Source: Candidatus Pantoea varia
GTDB lineage: Bacteria; Pseudomonadota; Gammaproteobacteria; Enterobacterales; Enterobacteriaceae
Length of the DNA stretch: 64,000 bases
Assembly: GCF_900115075.1 (NCBI RefSeq)
Contig: NZ_FOVG01000001.1
Span: 1,178,001 to 1,242,000, forward strand
Reading direction: 5' to 3'
Shown here: positions 1 to 7,306 of the stretch, in pieces
How the letters are laid out: every line of letters starts with the position of its first letter
Numbering within the stretch: position 1 is the first letter of the stretch
The notes under the pieces: generated by a model
Seen by the model: the letters and a program-made list of their open reading frames with translations, nothing else
Told to the model about the DNA's origin: nothing
The model's database searches: none
Made by a program: the position numbers and the translations under genes

Positions 1-451
1 CGACGTTTTTGGTTACCACCGCGCCTGCGGCCAGCACCGCACCATCACCAATGGTGACGCCGGGCAGCACAATCACACCGTGGCCGATCCAGACATCATT
101 TCCTATCACCACCCGATCGGCGCGCCGGGCCGCAAAGAAGCCCTGATCGCGGCGGGCGTCGGGATGGTAATACTCCGGGCAGTAGGTAAAGCGATGCTGG
201 GAGGCGCGGTCCATAGGATGATTCGGCGCGCCGATCCGCACCTGATTGGCGATGGCGCAGAATCGCCCCACTTGAGTGTCGGCCAGGCAGCAGTGCTCGC
301 CGACATAAGAGAAGTCACCCAGCTCGCTATATTCCAGCGAACTGTGTGCCAGGATCTCACACTGCTGACCCACGGTGGTGTCCCGCATCTTCACACTCTC
401 ATCAATCCAGGTGTGCGCTAATCGGGCGGGCATAACGGCGGCAATGGACAT
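1..451 (-). CDS. Phosphonate-type hexapeptide acyltransferase, 3' cut by window edge
   Basis: The reading frame runs off the left edge, so only about the first 150 residues are visible. They show a left-handed beta-helix acyltransferase: repeated [LIV]-G-x4 hexapeptides, then an [10 protein letters not shown] segment and a [17 protein letters not shown] segment typical of the xenobiotic/CatB acetyltransferase fold. The inserted loop with HRFTY, PEYY and a FFAARRADR stretch fits the hexapeptide transferase found in phosphonate (phn) gene clusters. The ATG at 451 is preceded by GGGAG at a good distance. The substrate cannot be read from sequence; a chloramphenicol-type acetyltransferase label would be the generic alternative. 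Confidence 0.75.
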   Translation of the reverse strand, partial: MSIAAVMPARLAHTWIDESVKMRDTTVGQQCEILAHSSLEYSELGDFSYVGEHCCLADTQVGRFCAIANQVRIGAPNHPMDRASQHRFTYCPEYYHPDARRDQGFFAARRADRVVIGNDVWIGHGVIVLPGVTIGDGAVLAAGAVVTKNV

Positions 452-540
452 AGAACTCCCGGTCTGAATCAGCAGCGCCCCGGCGGCGTGCTTTTGCGGC
501 ACCACCTTACCCGCTCCTGATGACAGAGAATTGACACAGA

Positions 541-566
541 AAAAAGGCGGAGTGGTTAGCTCCGCC
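541..566 (-). terminator. Rho-independent terminator of the small toxin mRNA
   Basis: On the minus strand a 7-bp GC-rich stem (GGCGGAG / CTCCGCC, 546-552 with 560-566) with a 7-base loop is followed directly by a run of six T. It lies 17 bases past the stop codon of the 29-residue ORF and would end its mRNA. Confidence 0.85.
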
Positions 567-582
567 TTGTTTCAAGTTCCGG

Positions 583-672
583 TTAACCTGCGTGACCGGT
601 CAGTTGCATAAGGGCAACGATGATCTGCAAGATGACCCGGATAAGATCCAGAATCAGCTTAGTCAGTTCCAT
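583..672 (-). CDS. TisB/DinQ-like small hydrophobic type I toxin (29 aa)
   Basis: A 29-codon ORF with an AAGGAG-GAAAG type ribosome binding site. The peptide starts MELTKLILDL and is a single amphipathic hydrophobic helix with few charges and a GHAG tail. By eye it follows the pattern of E. coli TisB (LILxLIxxxLQ) and of DinQ (LIRxxLQ), both SOS-induced inner-membrane peptides that depolarise the membrane. The context supports this: a terminator directly downstream, a long leader of about 200 bases, a perfect LexA box upstream, and a divergent sRNA able to pair with the leader. The family assignment is inference from pattern and context; the ORF itself is clear. Confidence 0.75.
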   Translation of the reverse strand: MELTKLILDLIRVILQIIVALMQLTGHAG

Positions 673-752
673 CACTTTCCTTCTCCTTTTACAGGAGCGC
701 GCTGTTCGGCAACCAGGGCTTTGACTCTACCCGCCGGGCGCCTAAGCACATC

Positions 753-771
753 TTTGTGGAGAGGGCTGAGC
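753..771 (-). promoter_or_regulatory. Leader segment complementary to the divergent sRNA
   Basis: These 19 plus-strand bases repeat, with one mismatch, the bases at 947-965 that form the 5' end of the predicted sRNA. The toxin mRNA is transcribed from the minus strand, so its leader carries the complement and could pair with the sRNA over 18 of 19 bases, about 80 bases upstream of the toxin start codon. This is the arrangement of the tisAB standby site and IstR-1. Confidence 0.7.
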
Positions 772-883
772 GGCACTCATGGTTAAAGCCACAGGCCAGC
801 ACCACCTGATGCCTGCCGGGATTTTAAAACCGTGCCCCTGGGAGCGGCCAGTCGACAATGAGGCGATGCTCAACACCCAACAC

Positions 884-899
884 CTGTATAAACATACAG
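884..899. promoter_or_regulatory. LexA (SOS) box
   Basis: CTG-N10-CAG with an AT-rich centre (CTGTATAAACATACAG) matches the E. coli LexA operator consensus in all conserved positions. It sits about 210 bases upstream of the toxin start codon, where the minus-strand mRNA would begin, and 15 bases before the -35 box of the plus-strand sRNA. Confidence 0.9.
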
Positions 900-913
900 C
901 ATTTTGGCGAAAC

Positions 914-942
914 TTGAAATCCTTAGCCGCACATTTTACAAT
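914..942 (+). promoter_or_regulatory. Sigma-70 promoter of the antitoxin sRNA
   Basis: TTGAAA (914-919) and TACAAT (937-942) are separated by exactly 17 bases, five of six matches to consensus each. Transcription would start near 946-950, at the segment complementary to the toxin leader. Confidence 0.8.
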
Positions 943-947
943 CTTGT

Positions 948-1044
948 TTGTGGAGAGTGCTGAGCACCTCGTTCGCAGCGCGGTTACCAGCCGGGTAGTG
1001 AACAAAAAAATAAAGGATTTGGCGAGATGCCAAATCCTTTTTTT
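948..1044 (+). ncRNA. Predicted IstR-like antisense sRNA of about 97 nt
   Basis: The transcript is defined by a strong sigma-70 promoter just upstream and a perfect terminator at its 3' end. Its first about 18 bases repeat the sequence at 753-771 and so can pair with the leader of the toxin mRNA made from the opposite strand. A later GCGGTTACCAGCC segment reminds me of the E. coli IstR-1 core. It contains no convincing ORF. The 5' end is estimated from the promoter and could be off by a few bases. Confidence 0.75.
1012..1044 (+). terminator. Rho-independent terminator of the sRNA
   Basis: An 11-bp perfect stem (AAGGATTTGGC / GCCAAATCCTT) with a 5-base GAGAT loop is followed by a T run. An A-rich stretch lies on the other side, so it could also work on the minus strand for transcripts leaving the dehydrogenase gene. 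Confidence 0.9.
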
Positions 1045-1079
1045 ATGCCTGCTGCCTGCTTAAAAAATCAGCGCAGAAC

Positions 1080-2381
1080 CTACTTTGCGGCGCTGATACG
1101 CCAGACGGTATTCCCGGCATCATCAGCAATCAGCACGCCGCCCTGTTTGTCGCTGGCCAGACCCACCGGCAAACCACGCACCTGCTTTTCATCATCCGTC
1201 AGGAAGCCCGAAACCACCGTCTGCGGCTGACCCACCGGCTTGCCGTTTTCGAACTTCACCCACACCACTTTGTAGCCATTCAGCGGCGTCCGGTTCCAGC
1301 TGCCATGTTCGCTGATAAACGCGCCGCCCCGATATTGCGGCATGTTATCGGCACCGTAGAACAGCAGGCCCAGCGGCGCAACATGCGAGCTGAGGGCATA
1401 ATCGGGCTTGATCGCCTTCTCTACCAGGTCGGGACGCTGCGGTTCGGCACGGGTATCGACATGCTGACCATAGTAGCTGTAGGGCCAGCCGTAAAAGCCT
1501 TTGTCCTGCACTGAGGTCATGTAGTCAGGCACCAGATCGGAGCCGATTTCATCACGCTCATTGACCACGGCCCACAGCTTGCCGCTCTGCGGTTCCCACT
1601 GTAAGCCGGTCGGGTTGCGCAGTCCGCTGGCGAAGATCCGGCTGGCACCGCTGGCCGCGTCTACTTCCAGTACCGCTGCACGGCGATACTCCGCGCCAAT
1701 GCCGTTCTCGGTGACGTTACTGTTAGAACCGACACCCACATAGAGCTTGCTGCCATCGGGGCTGGCTAACAGCGATTTCGTCCAGTGGTGGTTAATCGGT
1801 CCGCCCGGCAGTTCCGTCACCTCTTCTGGCGCGGTGCGGATCTCCGTCTCGCCTTCGCGATACGGGAACTTCACCAGGCTGTCAGCATTCGCCACGTAGA
1901 GCGTATTGCCGACCAGCTGCATACCAAACGGCGAATGCAGATTCTCAATAAAGCGGTGCTGCTCCCATTTGCCATTGACGTTGCGCAGCAGCGTAATGCG
2001 GTTGCCGCCGTCACCGCCCTTGCCTGAGGCTTTCTGCACAATGCCCATAATCAGCTGTTTTGGGCGGGTGGTCGGCTTAGGTGGCCCGTTGGATTCGGCC
2101 ACCAGCACATCGTTATTCGGTAGCACATAGACCTGACGCGGATGCTGCAGATTCTCAGCGATTTTTTCAATCTTCAGCCCGTCAGCCACCTTTGGCATTT
2201 CGCCCGTTTTCCATGGCGTGCCTTCCGGCACCTGCATCGGCGGCATAAAGAAGTTCTGCGCCTGCGGCAGTTCGGGGTTCGGTCCAATCTGCTTTTGCGG
2301 ATCGACCAGCGCACCATCATCACAGCCTGCCAGCAACGTGGTCAGGGTCAGCGCGAGCAGCGTTTTATGCGGTATGTTCAT
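1080..2381 (-). CDS. PQQ-dependent sorbosone/glucose dehydrogenase family lipoprotein
   Basis: A 433-residue protein of the glucose/sorbosone dehydrogenase (GSDH) beta-propeller family, which oxidises sugars or aldehydes in the periplasm, typically with PQQ. The N-terminus has a lipoprotein signal ending in the lipobox LAGC, so the mature protein should be acylated at Cys19. Blocks typical of the family are visible, such as SPFGMQL, GSNSNV, GLRNPTGL and ISEHGSWNR. The start has a GGAGG site. It follows a DUF2231 membrane protein by 12 bases, likely one operon. A full PQQ biosynthesis locus lies about 50 kb away in the window. The natural substrate is unknown, and cofactor use is inferred from the family. 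Confidence 0.85.
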   Translation of the reverse strand: MNIPHKTLLALTLTTLLAGCDDGALVDPQKQIGPNPELPQAQNFFMPPMQVPEGTPWKTGEMPKVADGLKIEKIAENLQHPRQVYVLPNNDVLVAESNGPPKPTTRPKQLIMGIVQKASGKGGDGGNRITLLRNVNGKWEQHRFIENLHSPFGMQLVGNTLYVANADSLVKFPYREGETEIRTAPEEVTELPGGPINHHWTKSLLASPDGSKLYVGVGSNSNVTENGIGAEYRRAAVLEVDAASGASRIFASGLRNPTGLQWEPQSGKLWAVVNERDEIGSDLVPDYMTSVQDKGFYGWPYSYYGQHVDTRAEPQRPDLVEKAIKPDYALSSHVAPLGLLFYGADNMPQYRGGAFISEHGSWNRTPLNGYKVVWVKFENGKPVGQPQTVVSGFLTDDEKQVRGLPVGLASDKQGGVLIADDAGNTVWRISAAK

Positions 2382-2393
2382 GATGGCTCCTCC

Positions 2394-2801
2394 TTAAGCG
2401 CTACGCTGACGTAACGCAAGTTGCACATTCGCCAGCAGCAGCAGCGCTACCACCAGCGTCGAAAGCGTCACGCCCAGCGGGATCACAGCGGCGGCATCTC
2501 GGCTGTGAATAAACGCATTGACGATAGCGATCAAAATCGCCACCAGCCAGAGCCAGAAATGGCCCTTCTCCGCACTGTCACTGCCGCGAAACAGATAAAC
2601 CAGCGCGATGATTCGCGGCACAATCGCCAGTATCAGTCCCAGCGCAATCAGCCAGCTGGCGGCATCCGTCCAGAACTGCACATAGGTCTGCATATAGAGA
2701 ATGTCGAACAGCCAGCCCGCCACAAAAAAGCCCAGCGGCACAGGCTCCAGCAAGGCGTACAGCGTCACGGCAAAGGCCGATCTTCCCAGGGTATTGCGCA
2801 T
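2394..2801 (-). CDS. DUF2231 family membrane protein
   Basis: A small integral membrane protein with four predicted hydrophobic segments and an early PVPLGFF motif of the DUF2231 type. The reading frame could start 12 bases further upstream, but that ATG overlaps the GGAGAG ribosome binding site that serves the ATG at 2801, so I chose the latter (135 residues). It precedes the GSDH lipoprotein in the same operon. DUF2231 proteins are often found next to oxidoreductases; a role as membrane anchor or electron-transfer partner is a guess. Confidence 0.8.
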   Translation of the reverse strand: MRNTLGRSAFAVTLYALLEPVPLGFFVAGWLFDILYMQTYVQFWTDAASWLIALGLILAIVPRIIALVYLFRGSDSAEKGHFWLWLVAILIAIVNAFIHSRDAAAVIPLGVTLSTLVVALLLLANVQLALRQRSA

Positions 2802-2966
2802 GTTTCTCTCCATTTTTAACGTGAATGCGGATTGGGTCAGACGTCGCGCTGCTCAGAGCAACCGACCCCACGCCTGTAAAAGATTAGTAAATCTGAAGAG
2901 AAACAGAGGGTTTATTCGAAGGGAATTGCAAATCAGGCGGATGACGTCCCTGTCATCGCCGGTCAG

Positions 2967-4082
2967 TCAGGGCTTATCAGCGGGTAACGTCACCCAGTAT
3001 CCTGGCTGGTAAGGCAGCGGCAGGAACTTCTCGTGGAACGTGCGGAAGGTGGCGTCCGGATCCACATCGGCAAAGAGATCGGGATGCAGCCATTTCGCCA
3101 GCGCCTGGATAGCCACGAACTGATACGGGCTATCGTAGAACTGATGCCAGATGGCATGAACGTTGCCGTTGTGTGCGACCGGCAGGGTTTTAAAGGCATC
3201 ACGCATCATCAGCGCTTTCAGTCGCGCCGTGGCGTCGGTGACATTGGCACCCGGACCGACGCCGACCCATTTGCCCACCGTGTTGTAGTTCTTCCAGTTC
3301 GCGCCAGTCACGACCACCACATCTGGCTGGCTGGCGATAATCTGCTCCGGGTTAACGGTGCCAAAGGTGCCAGGGATCAGATCTTTGGCGATGTTGCGAC
3401 CGCCTGCGATCTCCACCATCTGACCAAAGTTCTCATTGCCGAACGACATGCAGCACTCGTCGCTGTAGCCGCCCGCGCGGTCAATCATCACTTTTGGACG
3501 GTAGCCGGTGAAGTTCTTCAGACGCGAGGTAACAAGGTCAATCTGCTGCTGGCGGAAGTTGATGATCTCCTGCGCACGCGCCGGTTTGTTCACCAGCTCG
3601 CCCATGATGCGGATACTTTTCTCCGCGTTCACCATCGGCGCTTCGCGGAAATCGATAAACACTACCGGCACGCCGACCGCCTGCAGTTTTTCAATCAGCT
3701 TGCCTTCATCGGTGGCGGCTTTGGATTCCAGATTCATCAGCACCAGATCGGGCTTCAGCGTTAACGCCTGCTCGACGTTGAAAGTGCCATCTTTTGCGCC
3801 GCCAAAGGTCGGGAGTTTTTTGATTTCCGGATAGCGTTTTTCATAAGCCTGATATCCATCCCAGTCCGCTTTATGCAGGTCATCACGCCAGCCAATCACC
3901 CGCTTAAACGGCGCATCGGTATCAAATGCGGCCAGCAGATAGATCTGACGGCCCTCACCCAGGATGATGCGTCTGGCCTCCTGCGGCACCTCGACCTGAC
4001 GGCCTGCGACATCGGTAATCATTTTGGCCGAAGCCGTTCCTGCCAGCGTGAGCAGTCCCAGCGCTAAAAACCATTTTTTCAT
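2967..4082 (-). CDS. Periplasmic iron-siderophore/haem-type ABC substrate-binding protein
   Basis: A 371-residue protein with a Sec signal peptide (cut near ASA) and the PF01497 periplasmic-binding fold used for ferric siderophores, cobalamin and haem. It shows the family start DVAGRQVEVP, the KPDLVLMN block and a C-terminal lobe. A GTG 15 bases upstream is in frame, but the ATG at 4082 gives the usual signal peptide. A Fur box lies just upstream, so it is likely induced by iron starvation. No permease or ATPase gene is adjacent, so it is an orphan binding protein that would use a transporter encoded elsewhere. The ligand cannot be told. Confidence 0.85.
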   Translation of the reverse strand: MKKWFLALGLLTLAGTASAKMITDVAGRQVEVPQEARRIILGEGRQIYLLAAFDTDAPFKRVIGWRDDLHKADWDGYQAYEKRYPEIKKLPTFGGAKDGTFNVEQALTLKPDLVLMNLESKAATDEGKLIEKLQAVGVPVVFIDFREAPMVNAEKSIRIMGELVNKPARAQEIINFRQQQIDLVTSRLKNFTGYRPKVMIDRAGGYSDECCMSFGNENFGQMVEIAGGRNIAKDLIPGTFGTVNPEQIIASQPDVVVVTGANWKNYNTVGKWVGVGPGANVTDATARLKALMMRDAFKTLPVAHNGNVHAIWHQFYDSPYQFVAIQALAKWLHPDLFADVDPDATFRTFHEKFLPLPYQPGYWVTLPADKP

Positions 4083-4101
4083 TGTAAAAGTCCGCACAAA
4101 T

Positions 4102-4120
4102 GATAATGAGAATTATTAAT
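4102..4120. promoter_or_regulatory. Fur box upstream of the binding protein
   Basis: These 19 bases (GATAATGAGAATTATTAAT) match the GATAATGATAATCATTATC consensus at 15 of 19 positions, 20 bases before the start of the iron-binding protein gene. Confidence 0.8.
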
Positions 4121-4429
4121 ATAAAGCGGCGTTACTATCACCTAAAAGTCCGGTCAGGGGAAGTCCTGGGTAAATGTTTTTTGCGGCGGAGATTAAAAGG
4201 CGGAGAGGAAGCAGGACAGATAGCCAAAGGTGGAGGAAAGCGCAGCGTGTCGCTGCTCACAAAACGGTCGGCTTTCGTGAATATGCTCACAACGACCTGG
4301 GCGGCTGCACATATTTTAGCCGTTAATCGTATCGTTTTGGCTAATGCGTTAATGAATTGTGAACGCTAGATTGAAAATGAAACAGCGTTTTAATAATCAA
4401 TCAGGACAGCCTGCCACAGGAGCTTAACC
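4121..4429. other. Intergenic region, no gene seen
   Basis: About 310 bases between the Fur-controlled gene and the enolase-superfamily gene. Apart from the AGGAG site at its right end and AT-rich stretches that could hold promoters for both divergent genes, I see no ORF with a ribosome binding site and no strong hairpin. Confidence 0.6.
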
Positions 4430-5584
4430 GTGAAGATCAGCGCCATTGATGTCACCCTTTTTACCTATCCCACCCAGCGCTGCGCCGACAGCGCCGGCCA
4501 CTCCCATCCCGGCCCGGAAAATGATGCGCAGATGGCGCTGTTGACCCTGACCAGCGAGGATGGCGACTGCGGTTACGCTTTTGCGCCACCGGAAGTGGTG
4601 CGCTCCCACGTGGTTAACGCCTTCTTCCGCAAGGTGCTGATCGGTCAGAACGCCTTTGACCGGGAGCGTCTGTGGCAGGACCTGGCGCACTGGCAGCGCG
4701 GTAGCGCCCACCAGCTTACCGAGCGGGCGCTCTCCGCGGTTGAGCAGGCACTGTGGGACCTGATTGGGCGCAAATTGAAACAGCCGGTCCACAAGCTGCT
4801 GGGCGGGTATCGCGAGAAGATCCCGGCTTACGGCAGCACCATGTGTGGCGACGAGCTGAGCGGCGGTTTATCGACGCCGGATGAGTATGCACAGTTCGCG
4901 GAAAAACTGGTGGCGCGCGGCTATCAGGCGATCAAGCTGCACACCTGGATGCCGCCGGTCTCCTTTGCCCCCAGTCCGGCGATGGATATTAAAGCCTGCG
5001 CGGCAGTCCGCGAAGCGGTCGGTCCCGATATCGCGCTGATGCTGGATGGCTACCACTGGTACAGCCGCAGTGACGCGCTGACCATCGGCAAAGCGCTGGA
5101 AAAACTTAACTTCGCCTGGTTCGAGGAGCCAATGGAAGAAGAGAGCATGGCCTCTTACGCCTGGCTGGCGGACAACCTCTCTATCGACGTGCTCGGCCCT
5201 GAAAGTCTGGGCGGCAAGCACCACAGCCGCGCCGACTGGGTTCGCGCCGGCGCCTGCGACATTCTGCGTGCCGGAGCCAACGGCGTGGGCGGCATTTCCG
5301 CCACCCTGAAAGTGGCGAATCTGGCTGAAGCCTTTGGCATGGATTGCGAAGTCCACGGCAACGGCGCGGCCAGCCTGGCGGTGGTCGGGGCGATTCGGAA
5401 CTGCCGCTGGTATGAGCGCGGCCTGCTGCATCCCTTCCTGGATTATGAAACACCGCCAGCCTATCTCAACAGCCTGATTGATCCAATGGACGATCAAGGC
5501 TTCGTCACCCTGCCCACCCGCAGCGGACTGGGTGAGGATATCAACTTCAGCTGGATTGAGACCCACACTCTGAACCGCTGGTAA
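4430..5584 (+). CDS. Enolase-superfamily (mandelate racemase/muconate lactonizing type) enzyme
   Basis: A 384-residue protein with the enolase-superfamily N-terminal capping domain and a TIM-barrel C-terminal domain. Expected catalytic residues are present: K169-x-H171, metal ligands D206, E232 and E258, and the general base H309 (HGN). This makes it a probable acid-sugar dehydratase or cycloisomerase acting by proton abstraction next to a carboxylate. The start is a GTG with AGGAG six bases upstream; no ATG nearby fits. It precedes a peptide-type ABC importer by 90 bases on the same strand, so the substrate might be imported by that system. Exact substrate unknown. Confidence 0.8.
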   Translation: MKISAIDVTLFTYPTQRCADSAGHSHPGPENDAQMALLTLTSEDGDCGYAFAPPEVVRSHVVNAFFRKVLIGQNAFDRERLWQDLAHWQRGSAHQLTERALSAVEQALWDLIGRKLKQPVHKLLGGYREKIPAYGSTMCGDELSGGLSTPDEYAQFAEKLVARGYQAIKLHTWMPPVSFAPSPAMDIKACAAVREAVGPDIALMLDGYHWYSRSDALTIGKALEKLNFAWFEEPMEEESMASYAWLADNLSIDVLGPESLGGKHHSRADWVRAGACDILRAGANGVGGISATLKVANLAEAFGMDCEVHGNGAASLAVVGAIRNCRWYERGLLHPFLDYETPPAYLNSLIDPMDDQGFVTLPTRSGLGEDINFSWIETHTLNRW

Positions 5585-5608
5585 TGAAGTACGGCAAATA
5601 ATAATAAC

Positions 5609-5645
5609 CCCGTTACCGCGCAGCCCTGACGACGCGGTAAACGGG
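5609..5645. promoter_or_regulatory. Imperfect inverted repeat before the ABC operon
   Basis: CCCGTTACCGCG pairs with CGCGGTAAACGGG across a 12-base loop with one bulged base, followed by five A. It sits between the enolase-type gene and the ABC importer genes and could be a read-through attenuator, an mRNA-stability hairpin or an operator. Confidence 0.55.
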
Positions 5646-5674
5646 AAAAACCTCTGACCTGCTGGACTTTACCT

Positions 5675-7306
5675 ATGACCCTGACACAACGATGTGCCGC
5701 GTGGCTGATCACGCTGCTGGTGCTCACGAGCAGCGCGTCAATCCAGGCGAAGACCCCGGATGACCAGCTGATCGTTGGCATGAACATGAACAACCTGCTC
5801 ACCCTGGATCCGGCCGCCATGACCGGCAACGAGGTGGTCGGCATTGTGGTGAATCTCTATGACGGCCTGGTAGAACTGAACCCGCAGCAGCTCACCGAGG
5901 TGCGCCCGGCGCTGGCCGAACGCTGGTCAGTCAGCCCGGATAACCGCACCCTGACCTTTCACCTGCGCGACAACGTCAGGTTTCACTCCGGCAATCCGCT
6001 CACCAGCGCCGATGCGGTCTGGTCGATGCGGCGGGTGCTGCATCTGAACCTGGCGCAGGCGTCGGTGTGGAAATCGTACGGTTTCAGCCGCGACAACGTT
6101 GACCAGATGATCACCGCCCCCGACGACCGCACGCTGGTGATCACCCTGCCTAAGCCAAACGATCCGCAACTGGTGATCTACTCGCTGGCGGCGCTGGGCA
6201 GCATGGTGGTGCTGGACCGCAAAACGGTGCAGCAGCATGAGGTCGATGGCGACTGGGGCAACCGCTGGCTGACCACGCATGAAGCGGGTTCCGGCCCGTT
6301 CCGGCTGGATGTCTGGCAGGCAAAAGATGTGCTGCGGATGAGTCGCTCGGCAGACTACTGGCGTGGCGAGGCGAAGATGTCGCGGGTGGTGTTCCGCCAC
6401 CTGCAGGAGTCGCAGACCCTGCGGCTGATGATGGAGAAAGGCGACCTGGATATCGCCAGTAACATGGCGATCCCCGACGTGCGCGCCCTGCGTCACGATC
6501 CCGACCTCACCATCGACGCGGTCAGAAAAGGAACCATCTACTACCTGGCGATGAGCATGAAAGATCCGCACTTCGACAATATCAAAGTGCGTGAGGCGGT
6601 CCGCTATCTGGTCGATTATCAGGGCATCAATAAAAGCCTGATGACCGGCTACGGCGAACTGCATCAGCGCCCGATTCAGGCCGGGATGCCCGCCACGCTG
6701 CCCGACCCCGGTTACCGGCTCGATGTGCCGCGCGCCCGAGCATTGCTGGCTGAAGCGGGTTATCCGGACGGTTTCGACACCACGCTGCGGGTGCTGGCCG
6801 ATCAGCCGTTCCTGAATATCGCCATCGCGGTGCAGTCAACGCTGCTGCAGGGCGGGATTCGCGCAAAAATCATTACCGGCACCGGCAACCAGATTTATGG
6901 TGCGATGCGCGATCGCCAGTTCAATCTGCTGGTCGGACGCGGCGGCAGCGGCGTGGAGCCGCATCCCCACTCCAGCCTGCGTTCGCTGGTCTACAACCCG
7001 AACAATGCGGACAGCGCCCGGCTGACCAACTTCCAGGGCTGGCGCACCGGTTTCTACGACGCGCAGCTCAACCGCATGATCGATCAGGCGCTGGTGGAAC
7101 GCGACAAAACCCGCCAGCAGCAGGACTATTTCGCCATCCAGCAACGCTATGACCAGCTGGTGCCTGCGCTGATGCCGATTTCACAAATGCTCGACTCCGT
7201 GGTGGTCAGTAACCGGGTACAGGCGTATCAGCCCCATCCCTCCGCGACCACCTTCCTGCGCGACGTCTGGAAAACCCCTGAAGCCCTGGCGGGAGGCACC
7301 CCATGA
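5675..7306 (+). CDS. Dipeptide/oligopeptide ABC transporter substrate-binding protein
   Basis: A 543-residue SBP_bac_5 family protein with a Sec signal peptide (cut near IQA). Family blocks are visible: LDPAAMTGNEV, LAERWSVSPDNRTLTFHLRDNVRFHSG, and SADYWRG. It would capture a peptide, nickel chelate or opine-like solute in the periplasm and hand it to the two permeases encoded next. It overlaps the first permease gene by four bases (ATGA), so the five genes 5675-10848 form one operon of the Dpp/Opp/Gsi type. The ligand is not predictable. Confidence 0.85.
   Translation: MTLTQRCAAWLITLLVLTSSASIQAKTPDDQLIVGMNMNNLLTLDPAAMTGNEVVGIVVNLYDGLVELNPQQLTEVRPALAERWSVSPDNRTLTFHLRDNVRFHSGNPLTSADAVWSMRRVLHLNLAQASVWKSYGFSRDNVDQMITAPDDRTLVITLPKPNDPQLVIYSLAALGSMVVLDRKTVQQHEVDGDWGNRWLTTHEAGSGPFRLDVWQAKDVLRMSRSADYWRGEAKMSRVVFRHLQESQTLRLMMEKGDLDIASNMAIPDVRALRHDPDLTIDAVRKGTIYYLAMSMKDPHFDNIKVREAVRYLVDYQGINKSLMTGYGELHQRPIQAGMPATLPDPGYRLDVPRARALLAEAGYPDGFDTTLRVLADQPFLNIAIAVQSTLLQGGIRAKIITGTGNQIYGAMRDRQFNLLVGRGGSGVEPHPHSSLRSLVYNPNNADSARLTNFQGWRTGFYDAQLNRMIDQALVERDKTRQQQDYFAIQQRYDQLVPALMPISQMLDSVVVSNRVQAYQPHPSATTFLRDVWKTPEALAGGTP

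Noticed and set aside
80..421. Plus-strand 113-residue frame at the left edge
   Set aside because: It is the antisense shadow of the hexapeptide acyltransferase, whose motifs are clear on the minus strand.
742..1063. Two overlapping frames across the sRNA region
   Set aside because: They cover promoter, LexA box and terminator structures and lack ribosome binding sites and family features.
2421..3764. Long plus-strand frames opposite the DUF2231 and iron-binding genes
   Set aside because: Arg/His/Gln-rich shadow translations of high-GC genes on the other strand.
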